Of a stretch of 64,000 bases of DNA, positions 21,032 through 28,650 are shown one piece after another. The stretch lies in the NCBI GenBank assembly GCA_964019055.1, contig OZ025222.1, positions 6,320,746 through 6,384,745 on the forward strand, given 5' to 3'. The notes beneath the pieces were generated by a model. It saw nothing but the letters and a program-made list of their open reading frames with translations. It was not told where the DNA came from and ran no database searches. Every line of letters starts with the position of its first letter. Position 1 is the stretch's first letter. Source of the stretch: Anthopleura xanthogrammica. Taxonomy: Eukaryota > Cnidaria > Anthozoa > Actiniaria > Actiniidae. The position numbers and the translations under genes are program-made.

Positions 21032-21739
21032 ATGGTAAGATTTTACGTGAAATTAAGGAAGCCGGATGAGACGTTTTGGTTGGAGCATCCCATAAGTAGG
21101 AAGTGTAATATGACGTTGTTGAGTTGCATGTTCAAGAACAGACTCTATGATCTCACAGGAGAAGGATTCGTGTATGATCCTAATGGGAAGATTGCTTTTG
21201 TGGTTCCTAAGGGGAATTATTACATGAGTACTTTCATGTCAACTCTTGAGGAAGGTGGTGGAAAAATTCCCTTGATGATTACGGAAACCAAGGTGGAAGA
21301 AGGTCATCCAAGAAGTGAGAAGAAATATTACCTGGCGGCTACACGCAAGGGTACGACTCTAAGCCCCAACTTAGCCTCTTTCCTGGGGGTACCCAAGACC
21401 CTACCTTTTGATGGAGACAAAAGGAAAACATACCTGGTAAATATTAAGGAAGTCCCTTCCGTTATTTGTCTTCATTGTAACCTCGTGAATTCCTTTCATG
21501 TCCTAGTCGACGAAAAACGTGACTCATTATCATACAAGACATTCGTTCCTTCCCAAATGCTCTCCCCAATAAGCGTGGGGGATCTTGGTGAAAACGTATC
21601 GCATGTCTTCAACAATACTATCGCTACCCCCATTTTGGAAACAAAGATCAGTAGTATTAGGTTTTGGATTACGGATACTAAGAACAATAGTGTCAGTGAT
21701 GGAGTATATCCAATGATGATTTCCGTAGAAATCACATAA
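21032..21739 (+). CDS. probable penton / minor capsid protein (235 aa)
   Basis: Intact ORF, beta-strand-rich, without TMs. The N terminus (VRFYVKLRKP) is followed by a receptor-free single-domain-like sequence. The C-terminal part (ICLHCNLVNS at ~150, later SSIRFWITDTKNNSVSDG and a terminal VYPMMISVEIT) fits the pattern of Polinton minor capsid (penton) single jelly-rolls, in which the last strands read as a 'T/SxRFWITD' motif. Size and position, in the structural block with the capsid protein and ATPase, agree. It would occupy the five-fold vertices. The call is based on pattern and context; a structure search is the test. The leader AAGGATATAA lies directly before the ATG. Confidence 0.6.
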   Translation: MVRFYVKLRKPDETFWLEHPISRKCNMTLLSCMFKNRLYDLTGEGFVYDPNGKIAFVVPKGNYYMSTFMSTLEEGGGKIPLMITETKVEEGHPRSEKKYYLAATRKGTTLSPNLASFLGVPKTLPFDGDKRKTYLVNIKEVPSVICLHCNLVNSFHVLVDEKRDSLSYKTFVPSQMLSPISVGDLGENVSHVFNNTIATPILETKISSIRFWITDTKNNSVSDGVYPMMISVEIT

Positions 21740-21764
21740 GAATAGTAAGGTAATATATAAAAAA

Positions 21765-22384
21765 ATGGTGGATAACGACATTAAAACAACGACATCAAGG
21801 TTATATCCAACAGCCCCAGAATTCACCGATGGTGAGGATTTCAGACTACACAAGGTGGATGATGTACTCATGAAGCTAGAAAATGAGCGCGATCATTACG
21901 AAAAGGTGCGAAAGAAGTATGCTCGATGGAGGTCGCTTTTCCATACTTCCTCAATGACCTCAGGAGGTCTCTCGGTCTTATTCACGATGGGGGGCATTGG
22001 TACGTTACTTACGGGTCCTGGAATGGTATTTGGGATACCGTTATCTGCGGTGGTGGGTTTCATGGGTATCGTTTCGGCTGTGTGTGGAATGGCCGTTAAG
22101 AAGCTAACCACGAAAGTAAGCAAGCATGAGAAAACCGTCCAGCTCATTCATTCTAAGCTTAATAGTATTAACGATCTTGTCTCGAAAGCGTTGAAGAATA
22201 ACAGGATTAGTGAGGAAGATTTTACTCTTATCGTTGCCCAAATGGGGAAGTATGAGAGACTTAGGGGTGAGATTAGGATGAAGAAGAATGAAGAATTCTC
22301 GGAAAAAAAGTATTCGACATCGAAGAGTTAAGGAAGGAGATGAAGGAAGAACTTATTCAACAACTCACACAACCAAGGAAATAG
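21765..22384 (+). pseudogene. conserved two-TM coiled-coil protein, frameshifted at the C terminus
   Basis: The N terminus (RLYPTAPEF) is followed by a helix (VDDVLMKLENERDHYEKVRKKY), two hydrophobic Gly-rich segments (SGGLSVLFTMGGIGTLLTG and PLSAVVGFMGIVSAVCG) and a second coiled coil (VSKHEKTVQLIHSKLNSIND). This hairpin-membrane architecture is a family I know as widespread in cnidarian Polintons, function unknown. The main frame ends at 22331 (KKYSTSKS). From the A7 run at 22303-22309 the next frame reads VFDIEELRKEMKEELIQQL and stops at 22384, a far more family-like helical tail, so a 1-nt loss in the A-run is likely. The leader AATATATAAAAAA precedes the ATG. Confidence 0.78.
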
Positions 22385-22477
22385 TGTTTCGATTGGGAGG
22401 CTTTGAGTATAGGATTCGTCGTGAGGATACAATACAGGCCTAAATGGGAAAGAAATACATCATATAAAAGAAGAAAC

Positions 22478-23992
22478 ATGTATGACGCATTTGGTAACGA
22501 TGTTGGACTTGATCGATACTTTATTGGTGATAAGAGACCTCCAGTAATACCAACCATAGGTAGATATGACTACAAACCACCTCCCGAGCCTAAGCCTAAA
22601 CCAAGACCAAAGCCCAACTTCCCCGAATACCTCACTAGGACTGGGGAGGTATACCCTTTTTACGATAACAAGCCTGAGGGTGGCTTTTCCAAGCTAGTAA
22701 CCAATCTTTCGATTCCCGTTAGTCTAAAAGCATCCTTCAAGATAACAGTCATGAACATCTTCGAGGAAACAACAATAACACACACCACGGGGAAGGAAAG
22801 TCGTACTTGGTTAGCAAGTCCTAACATGAAGTACTGGCCTCAACAACTGAACTTTGTTGTTTGGGCTGCTACCAAGGGGTGTGGAGTTGGAGCTGACATG
22901 ATGAGGGAGATTCCGTTTTTCCGATTCCACGTGGCTTTTATGATGCGCAGATTGTTGCGTGAGTTAGGGTGTCCGCTTCCCATGGATGCTACGTTTAATC
23001 AGATTGATAATCACTACGACAAGGTTGCGTGGGAACGATTGAAGACTGAGTTTAAGTTAGTGAATCCAGACTTTAGGAACAAGGAGGGGGCGGCTAATGG
23101 TCTTGGGGAAACGTACGTGTGGTCCTATTCTAAAGGCAAACGCGTAATTCATACTCCTGGATTGGGATATCCTTCTAGTTCTCCTTATTTGAAGTTTTAC
23201 GAAGATGGAGGTAGGGCTCGTGATGATGACATGATCTTAAGCATAAAGAGTCTGGAAAAGCAACCGTGGAGACCATTTATTGCTGAAAAGGGGTTAGGCT
23301 TGAAGAACTTGGGTAGGATTAATCATAGCATTGAAGTCTTCGTGTATTGCATCCTTGGAGCTCAAGTCAGATCGTTTTCTCCCATTTATGACGAGGGGGA
23401 AACTGGTGCTTCCCAGGAAACACAGAGGATATTCTTACAACTTCTTGAAGCCAGCATCCTCGTAACCAGTATTGCTGATGGGATCCAATCGTTTCAGACT
23501 GCTGTGAATAGTGCGAATGCGGTGTTGGATTATGCATTAGCTCCTGGTTGTTGGTTGATGCCAAGTATGCTTATTATGAATGTGAACCCTGTGAAGGGGT
23601 ACAACGATAAGCTTAGGAAAGCACATACTTGGATGAAGTTCGGAGTGAATGACATTAATAAGAAGACCCTTAAAGAGCTCCAAGAGGAGGAAAGGGAAAG
23701 GAAAGAGCGCGAGAAAAGGGAAAGGGAAGAGCGAGAGAAAAAGCTGCATCATCAAACAACTGGTAAGACAGGGAAGACCTCTAATCACGATGGGAAGGAT
23801 GTGATTAATACGGGGAAGGAAGATAGCGTGGTTAAGAGACCTAAAAGGTATCTTAAGCCTACTGGTGATACTTCGCATGATGTGAACTTAATGCTGATTG
23901 CTGTCGTAGCAGCTGGGGTAGGTTGGATTGGGGTCGTAGAGACATGCGGAAGCTATAGTTTGATGCAGAGAGGGCATGCACTACGAATTTGA
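22478..23992 (+). CDS. large conserved Polinton protein of unknown function (~504 aa)
   Basis: ATG 22478 is preferred over upstream TTG codons because the TATA-like CATATAAAAG lies 10 bp before it. A Pro/Lys-rich linker (PPPEPKPKPRPKP) is followed by a ~350-aa core with WAATKGCGVG, FRFHVAFMMRRLLRELG, ATFNQIDNHYD, INHSIEVFVYCILGAQV and CWLMPSMLIMN. I recognise this core as a family found repeatedly in cnidarian Polintons; its role is unknown, possibly structural given its place at the end of the late block. A highly charged ERERKEREKREREE helix and a weak C-terminal hydrophobic segment (LMLIAVVAAGVGWIGVV) follow. The 3' end overlaps the convergent 24176 gene by ~130 bp. Confidence 0.78.
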   Translation: MYDAFGNDVGLDRYFIGDKRPPVIPTIGRYDYKPPPEPKPKPRPKPNFPEYLTRTGEVYPFYDNKPEGGFSKLVTNLSIPVSLKASFKITVMNIFEETTITHTTGKESRTWLASPNMKYWPQQLNFVVWAATKGCGVGADMMREIPFFRFHVAFMMRRLLRELGCPLPMDATFNQIDNHYDKVAWERLKTEFKLVNPDFRNKEGAANGLGETYVWSYSKGKRVIHTPGLGYPSSSPYLKFYEDGGRARDDDMILSIKSLEKQPWRPFIAEKGLGLKNLGRINHSIEVFVYCILGAQVRSFSPIYDEGETGASQETQRIFLQLLEASILVTSIADGIQSFQTAVNSANAVLDYALAPGCWLMPSMLIMNVNPVKGYNDKLRKAHTWMKFGVNDINKKTLKELQEEERERKEREKREREEREKKLHHQTTGKTGKTSNHDGKDVINTGKEDSVVKRPKRYLKPTGDTSHDVNLMLIAVVAAGVGWIGVVETCGSYSLMQRGHALRI

Positions 23993-24176
23993 TAAGTTTA
24001 TTGACCCTCCTTGAGTTTCTTCCACACGACTTAATAACAATCCAACTATTTGATATGATGGTGAATGGTTCGGTTCGATCAAAGTAATGACTAATGTCAT
24101 TCTGATTTTCGTCATAGATACGTGGTATTACTGGTATGCTAATATCAGGGATGGACTTTTCCACGAGGTTCATCAT
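23859..24176 (-). CDS. hypothetical protein, minus strand (105 aa)
   Basis: The start at 24176 is supported by the conserved early-type promoter 13 bp upstream (24190-24217 on the plus strand). The N terminus reads NLVEKSIPDISIPVIPRIYDENQND. No known domain was recognised. The last ~45 codons overlap the end of the plus-strand 504-aa gene and look low in information, so an earlier natural end with a frameshift is possible. By position and promoter it belongs with the early minus-strand set. Confidence 0.5.
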   Translation of the reverse strand: MMNLVEKSIPDISIPVIPRIYDENQNDISHYFDRTEPFTIISNSWIVIKSCGRNSRRVNKLIKFVVHALSASNYSFRMSLRPQSNLPQLLRQQSALSSHHAKYHQ

Positions 24177-24189
24177 TTTTCTTTCTTTC

Positions 24190-24217
24190 CTTTATAGTAT
24201 GTTTAGATATTCTTTAA
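24190..24217 (-). promoter_or_regulatory. early-type promoter motif (copy 2)
   Basis: Reverse strand reads TTAAAGAATATC then TAAACATACTATAAAG, 13 bp before the ATG at 24176. It matches the PolB motif (11514-11540) except for a few bases. Confidence 0.7.
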
Positions 24218-24230
24218 GTCATTTTTCATT

Positions 24231-24261
24231 AGATATCAAAGCAAAATCTTCTTTGATATCT
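24231..24261 (-). terminator. perfect 11-bp hairpin after the 24266-24838 gene
   Basis: AGATATCAAAG, a 9-nt loop, then CTTTGATATCT. It starts 4 bp beyond the stop of the 190-aa minus-strand gene and ends 13 bp before promoter copy 2. It is the inverted counterpart of 11472-11501. Confidence 0.55.
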
Positions 24262-24265
24262 CACA

Positions 24266-24838
24266 TTACTTAGCTTTCAACATCACGTACCCTTCAGGTA
24301 GTTCCTCTTCTTTGAAATAAGCGAACTCATAATGTTCACCATTAATCTTAGACCACCCAGTCTTCGCATAGCCTTTCTTATCACAACACGCCTTGATAAT
24401 ACCAGCATTTATCCCCAAGCGCATTTGTGTTGCATACATGCTGTAATAATAGGTCTTTTCTCTGGTGAGTAGACTCGTGGCTATCACGCACTTCCTATTC
24501 TTGCGGCTGTTTGCTAAGTAGGAATAGTCTCTTTTGGGTGGTGTGGGAAAACGCGGGGGTTGGAAGTCTTCTTGTGGGGAAGGCATGAGTATGGGTAAGG
24601 GATTAGGTGGTGGTGGTGGACTGGGAAGGCATGGGGGAGGAATTGGAGTCTGATTAAGAAGACACATATTTATAGCGTGTTTGAGTGCTTTTTTGGATAT
24701 GTGGATCTCTTTCCTGCTTTGGGGACTCGTGGTCTCCGAAGTGATTGGAGAATTAGGAATGTCTTTAAGGCATTGATTGAGGGTAATGGTGATGTTTTGT
24801 CTCTGACGTCTTCGTCTTTGCTTTTGTTTCTTCTTCAT
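24266..24838 (-). CDS. putative DNA-binding protein (190 aa)
   Basis: Starts with a strongly basic stretch (KKKQKQRRRRQRQ, a nuclear-localisation-type signal). The middle is Pro-rich (PPPCLPSPPPPPNPLP, then LMPSPQEDF), encoded by DNA containing GGGGAAGGCAT words. The C-terminal ~85 residues form a compact domain with YYYSMYATQMRLGINAGIIK, then CCDKKGYAKTGW and EHYEFAYF. This resembles the small helix-turn-helix modules of the NUMOD1/homing-endonuclease-associated type (weak recognition). The early-type promoter lies 10 bp upstream. A regulatory or replication-associated role is plausible but unproven. Confidence 0.6.
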   Translation of the reverse strand: MKKKQKQRRRRQRQNITITLNQCLKDIPNSPITSETTSPQSRKEIHISKKALKHAINMCLLNQTPIPPPCLPSPPPPPNPLPILMPSPQEDFQPPRFPTPPKRDYSYLANSRKNRKCVIATSLLTREKTYYYSMYATQMRLGINAGIIKACCDKKGYAKTGWSKINGEHYEFAYFKEEELPEGYVMLKAK

Positions 24839-24848
24839 ATTGACTTGG

Positions 24849-24875
24849 CTTTATAGTATGTTTACATATTCTTAA
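24849..24875 (-). promoter_or_regulatory. early-type promoter motif (copy 3)
   Basis: Reverse strand reads TTAAGAATATG then TAAACATACTATAAAG, 10 bp before the ATG at 24838. It is the third copy of the 27-bp motif and is preceded (24897-24913) by another small stem-loop, CATAAG-loop-CTTATG. Confidence 0.7.
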
Positions 24876-24928
24876 GACAATTTTCTTTTTTTGTAGCATA
24901 AGCATGACTTATGTTACTGTAGGATGTC

Positions 24929-25129
24929 TTAGGATGTTGTATGGGGAAGGCATGGGGGAGGGTTGGGGGAGGGTTGGGTGGTGGTGGGTTTGGAAGGCTT
25001 GGGTCGAGGGTAAAGGTTGTATCGCGTGGGTGGGTATGGGTTGTTGTGGGGGTTATTGGCGTGAGGATCTAGGAATCTGTAAGAACATGCGTCGGAAATT
25101 CTGCTATTTATCTTTCGATGTTTTGGCAT
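24929..25129 (-). CDS. small Pro-rich protein, first gene of the right arm (66 aa)
   Basis: The ATG (25127-25129) is the exact inner edge of the right TIR and carries the same leader as the left-arm gene. The N terminus is basic (MPKHRKINSR); the rest is Pro/Thr/Asn-rich, ending near PSPNPPPCLPHTTS, encoded by DNA with a GGGGAAGGCATGGGGG core. There is no recognisable domain. It may be a degenerate or low-complexity early product; real expression is uncertain, but the positional symmetry with the left arm argues for a gene. Confidence 0.45.
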   Translation of the reverse strand: MPKHRKINSRISDACSYRFLDPHANNPHNNPYPPTRYNLYPRPKPSKPTTTQPSPNPPPCLPHTTS

Positions 25130-25555
25130 CTTGGCTTTCTTTACCTATAGGCAATATTCTTTTCATTTTTCATAATTTCATTGGATCTTTTTTTCCTTTA
25201 CACTTTGGTTCACTTCGATTCACTTCACTTATTCTATCCCTTAGTTTTGCTCATTCGGGGAAGGCTCACTAAGTTTGTCCTACTTATTCTGCCCCAGTTT
25301 GGCTCATTCGGGGAAGGCGCATTTCGATGCACTCCAAAAAAAAGTTCCGTAAAAGAAGTTCGTGAAAGATCACCTTCATCGCCTTCATCAGATATGATCA
25401 CGATGATCTCGGAAGGGTGGGTTTGGGTTTCTTTTGAGCAAGTTTGGGGGATGTAAAGAACGTTTGTGGAATTGTAAAGACGTTTGCGGAACTGTAAAGA
25501 ACTGTAAAGATTTATATAAAGAACTTGTCCTCGGATCGGCCTTTTGTATACTACT
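25127..25555 (-). repeat. right terminal inverted repeat
   Basis: Inverted copy of the left arm, ~429 bp. It is longer because ~50 bp containing GCTCATTCGGGGAAGGC is duplicated (25250-25318). The GAAGTGAATC-like tandem block is shorter than on the left (about 3 copies versus 5). Its inner end is the leader CTATAGGTAAAGAAAGCCAAG followed by the ATG of the minus-strand 66-codon ORF. Confidence 0.92.
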
Positions 25556-25560
25556 CCTCA
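25556..25560. repeat. target-site duplication, right copy (CCTCA)
   Basis: Partner of 10704-10708. The following bases (TGAGATAAAAACACGAC) are satellite sequence in register with the left flank. Confidence 0.85.
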
Positions 25561-25915
25561 TGAGATAAAAACACGACTTTTTGGCGAAAAAAAATTGGGT
25601 TTTGGCTGAGAAAAGGTGCTTTTTGGTCAAAAAAGGTGTTTTTTGCTGAGAAAATTTGAATTTTGCTGAGAATTTTCTGTTGCTCAAAACACCACTTTTT
25701 CACTGCTAAACGCACCTTTTGGGCGAGAAAAGCACATTTTGGGTGTCATAAACACTGTTTTGCTAGAAAAAAAAAAGCGTTTTAGCCCAAAAAAACTGAA
25801 AAATGGCCATTTTGGCTCTCAAAACGACGTTTTTCGCTGACGGGATGACCTGTTTGCTGAAACCACCACTTTTTGCTCCTGAAAAGACCTCATGACATAA
25901 AAACACGACTTTAAT
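25561..25915 (+). repeat. satellite, right flank of the Polinton (diverged edge monomer)
   Basis: About one monomer, in register with the left flank (TGAGATAAAAACACGAC, GGCGAAAAAAAATTGGG, GGGCGAGAAAAGCAC, TTTTGCTCCTGAAAAGACC) but with more substitutions than internal copies. It stops at AAAAACACGACTTT, where unique sequence begins. Confidence 0.92.
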
Positions 25916-26332
25916 CCATTTCTTACTTATATGTGGAGGGCAAGGGATAAATAATGTAACGATCGAAAAGGTCTTTGGGTAAAACATGGCGGACGAATCT
26001 ACCAGGCTGTTATAAACAAATACAAATGCGCTGTGGATTTTTACATATTTCATTAATTTTTTAAGATCCAATATGTAGAAACAATCATTTCAAATAAGAT
26101 AGCGCTCGCAAATCCTGTCAATCCAATGTAAAATTTTATGGAGAAGGGATAATACATAAGCTCATCGAACATTTTCTGATTTTTTTTTCTTTTTTCTTTT
26201 GTAAGTACAGAAAAGCGAGTTTTTCAAGCGACAATTGATAGCTTTGGTTGTCCTTAACTTTCTTAACACAAAATGGGCTGTTTTCGTGTTGAACTCATGA
26301 GGGCATTTTAATGTAAGTGTTCCAACTTCAAG

Positions 26333-26470
26333 ATCTTGGGTGAAAACGTCGTGTTTAGAGCGAAAGATAATTCTCATGAAAATTCAAATTTTCTCAGCAA
26401 AAAAAACACCTTTTTTGACCGAAAAGCACCTTTTCTCAGCCAAAACCCAATTTTTTTTCGCAAAATTTCC
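26333..26470 (-). repeat. isolated satellite fragment in inverted orientation
   Basis: The plus strand reads GAAAACGTCGTG, TTTTCTCAGCAAAAAAAACACC, TTTTGACCGAAAAGCACC and CTTTTCTCAGCCAAAACCC, the reverse complement of the satellite with divergence. It lies ~420 bp beyond the array edge. Confidence 0.8.
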
Positions 26471-27640
26471 CCCAGTGAAATTCTCAAAAAATCAGTGTTT
26501 TATAGATTAAAATGCAAAACTTTCAAAAAACTGTTCGATACACACATAGGAAGGCCTCAAATTATGATTATTAGAAAACTTCAAGAGGTAATAAATTATG
26601 TTTTGTACTAGAAAGTCGTTTTTTCTTTCTAGTTTTTGCCAAACAATTTGAGTTAAGATCAAATCTTACCGGCAGTAGTAGAGAGACGAATTCAGCTGTT
26701 TATCACGAGTTAATTGGTCCTAAGTTGTCAATCCAGTTTTTAAATAATAGAATCTTCAGATGATTCACCATTCAAAGAAAATAGCAGCGAAATTCTTCAA
26801 GCTGCAAGAGGGAATAATATCCAAAGCACATGGTCTGCTTCACTGCGACTCGTTTAAAGCAAGTTGTACGTCAAAACTTAACTTTAATGACATATTTATC
26901 GCTTTTATCCCTTTTGATGTTGTCCAGCGAACTTGTTTTAAAAGAAAGTATTTTTGAAATTGTGTTTTCGCAGTTATTAGCAAATGCTAAGAGGAAAAAA
27001 ACATATTTTAGCGGACTGTAAAATCTCAACTTTCGCTTAGTTTTCACAAAGTGTGTTTTCAAAGAAAAGTCGCTTCTTGATTCGCTGTTTAGCTGTCAGT
27101 ACATTCAATAGTTGTAAACATGTAAACATGCATTAAAATGGCTTTTTACTTGAGATGTAAAATTATTTTCTAGTATTTTGTAGTTCAAATCATACATAAA
27201 ATACTAATTTAAAAAGCTTTTACAACAACGTTAACTCTTTCTATGCTGTTCTTGACTTAGCTTTCTTGGCGAAGGGTCGGTTATAGCAAAGGTTGAAAAT
27301 GAAGATGGATGAATGCCTTCGCTTCGCTTTTTTCATAAAATTTTGTTGAGTGAAGTATAACTGACAAAAAATCGCACGATCGTCTCGTACAATGTGGAAT
27401 TAATAGGCACTCGCCTAGAGGCTCGTGCAATTACAAGAACTTTCAAAACATTACTCGTACCTATTAAATTCCAAATTGTACTCGAGGTCGTGCGATTTCC
27501 TATACTAATAATAACAATATTTTATTAAGCGTCAAATTCCCTATAGTTCAACAACGCTTTACAATGATTATAAATAAATATGATAATAAAATATTAATAG
27601 TTTAATCATACATTTCTAAGATAAAGAATTAAGAGAAAAA
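26471..27640. other. no gene seen
   Basis: AT-rich non-coding DNA. Short ORFs of 60-90 codons lack any recognisable domain. At 27360-27500 an imperfect palindrome (AAATCGCACGATCG / GAGGTCGTGCGATTTCC) looks like another foldback remnant. Confidence 0.5.
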
Positions 27641-27775
27641 TATCATATGCCCTTGGCAGGACTCGAACCCACACTTGATCAAAGCCTATGTTCCTTCACG
27701 CTCTTTGAGGTCTTCTTCTAATTGTCTTGTCAAACAGTCTTATAATCTTAAATCATATGCCCTTTCTAAGATAAT
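27640..27775 (+). mobile_element. LINE RT C-terminal fragment, inverted copy, with a tRNA-like 3' arm
   Basis: GATCAAAGCCTATGTTCC through AATCTTAAATCATATG matches the reverse complement of 29233-29312 with few differences, so it is the same L2/CR1-like LINE in the opposite orientation. Just upstream, GGCAGGACTCGAACCCAC (27656-27673) is the complement of a tRNA T-arm/B-box (GGTTCGAGTCC), suggesting an adjoining SINE or tRNA remnant. Confidence 0.7.
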
Positions 27776-27825
27776 TTATTAATCAAAAAATTAAGCATAT
27801 AGTTATTATTTCTATATTATATATA

Positions 27826-28326
27826 CACCTGATTGCAAAAATGTTGTCACAGGAAAATAAACTTTAAAAAAAATAAAAATAACAAAATAACAAATAGGAA
27901 TTAATTAAAGATGGCGACTTAATTTAACCTGTTAACGTTTTTGATAAAGTCCATGAGACGGAGTTTCACGTAGAGGAGCTTTCTAGTCGAGAACAAGAAA
28001 CTTCCTGTTTCGTAAACGTAGTTTAGAAGACAGTCTAGTATTAACGTGTAACACCCCTTTTGAAACGTTTGCCTCACAACAGGAATCGACACCAGTTTCA
28101 GAAATAAGTTTCAGTATGTAACATTGCCTTTGTAATGAAAGAAAATATCATTAATGGCTATGAGTAAATCAATTTAATAAAATGAAAACAACTGCTTTTG
28201 TGTTTGTCTTGAATCTTAAGAAAAATCTATTAAATTTGCCATTTTTAATTAATTCCTATTTGTTATTTTTTATTTTTTATTTTTATAAAGTTTATTTTTC
28301 TATGACAACATTTTTGCAATCAGGTG
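27826..28326. mobile_element. MITE (~501 bp) with ~75-bp TIRs
   Basis: It begins CACCTGATTGCAAAAATG and ends with the inverse CATTTTTGCAATCAGGTG; the arms continue through a long A/T-rich tract to TAGGAATTAATT. It is flanked by TA on both sides, consistent with a Tc1/mariner-type target. A one-sided relative (CACCTGATTGCAAGAAC) is present near 58035. No coding capacity. Confidence 0.85.
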
Positions 28327-28650
28327 TATATCAAAAATAAAATTTACGAATAAAAAGGAAAATTTTTATCATATATTTCTAGAATAGTTTATAAGTTCTA
28401 AAACATTACCCATATATTTTAATTTATTAGATATTATATATAACAATAACATTAAATAATAAAGAGTATTTATAACAGCATTTCAATTTAACGTTCATAC
28501 ATATATTAATAATTAGAGGTATTCATAGTCTAATTAAATAGAGTATTAAAAATGTTGTATGCGAAAAAGAAAAAGGACCAGTGATTTTAGTCAAAATATA
28601 TCATATGCCTGTTTAAAAAGCCAGGCCAGGTCTTAAGCTCAGGTTTAAAG

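Larger units (their letters stand above)
10709..25555. mobile_element. Maverick/Polinton element (14,847 bp) inserted in the satellite
   Basis: The element is bounded by inverted repeats beginning AGTAGTATACAAAAGG and ending with the reverse complement. It is flanked on both sides by satellite DNA and by the direct repeat CCTCA (10704-10708 and 25556-25560). It encodes the Polinton hallmark set: protein-primed PolB, rve integrase, double-jelly-roll capsid protein, A32-like ATPase and a probable penton, plus small proteins of families that recur in Polintons. No adenovirus-type maturation protease was recognised. At least six genes carry a frameshift, stop or deletion, so this copy is probably not autonomous. 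The usual family target duplication is 6 bp; only 5 bp match here. It might equally be called an integrated adintovirus-like element, since the two groups overlap. Confidence 0.96.

Noticed and set aside
23367..23878. Minus-strand ORFs inside the 504-aa gene
   Set aside because: Shadows of a clearly coding plus-strand gene.
24904..25456. Plus-strand Trp/Gly-rich ORFs at the right end of the Polinton
   Set aside because: Antisense of the Pro-rich 66-aa gene and of the TIR; no family resemblance.
10709..25555. Integrated virophage or giant-virus fragment
   Set aside because: TIRs, integrase plus protein-primed PolB, size and target duplication fit a Polinton; no virophage- or giant-virus-specific replication genes were seen.
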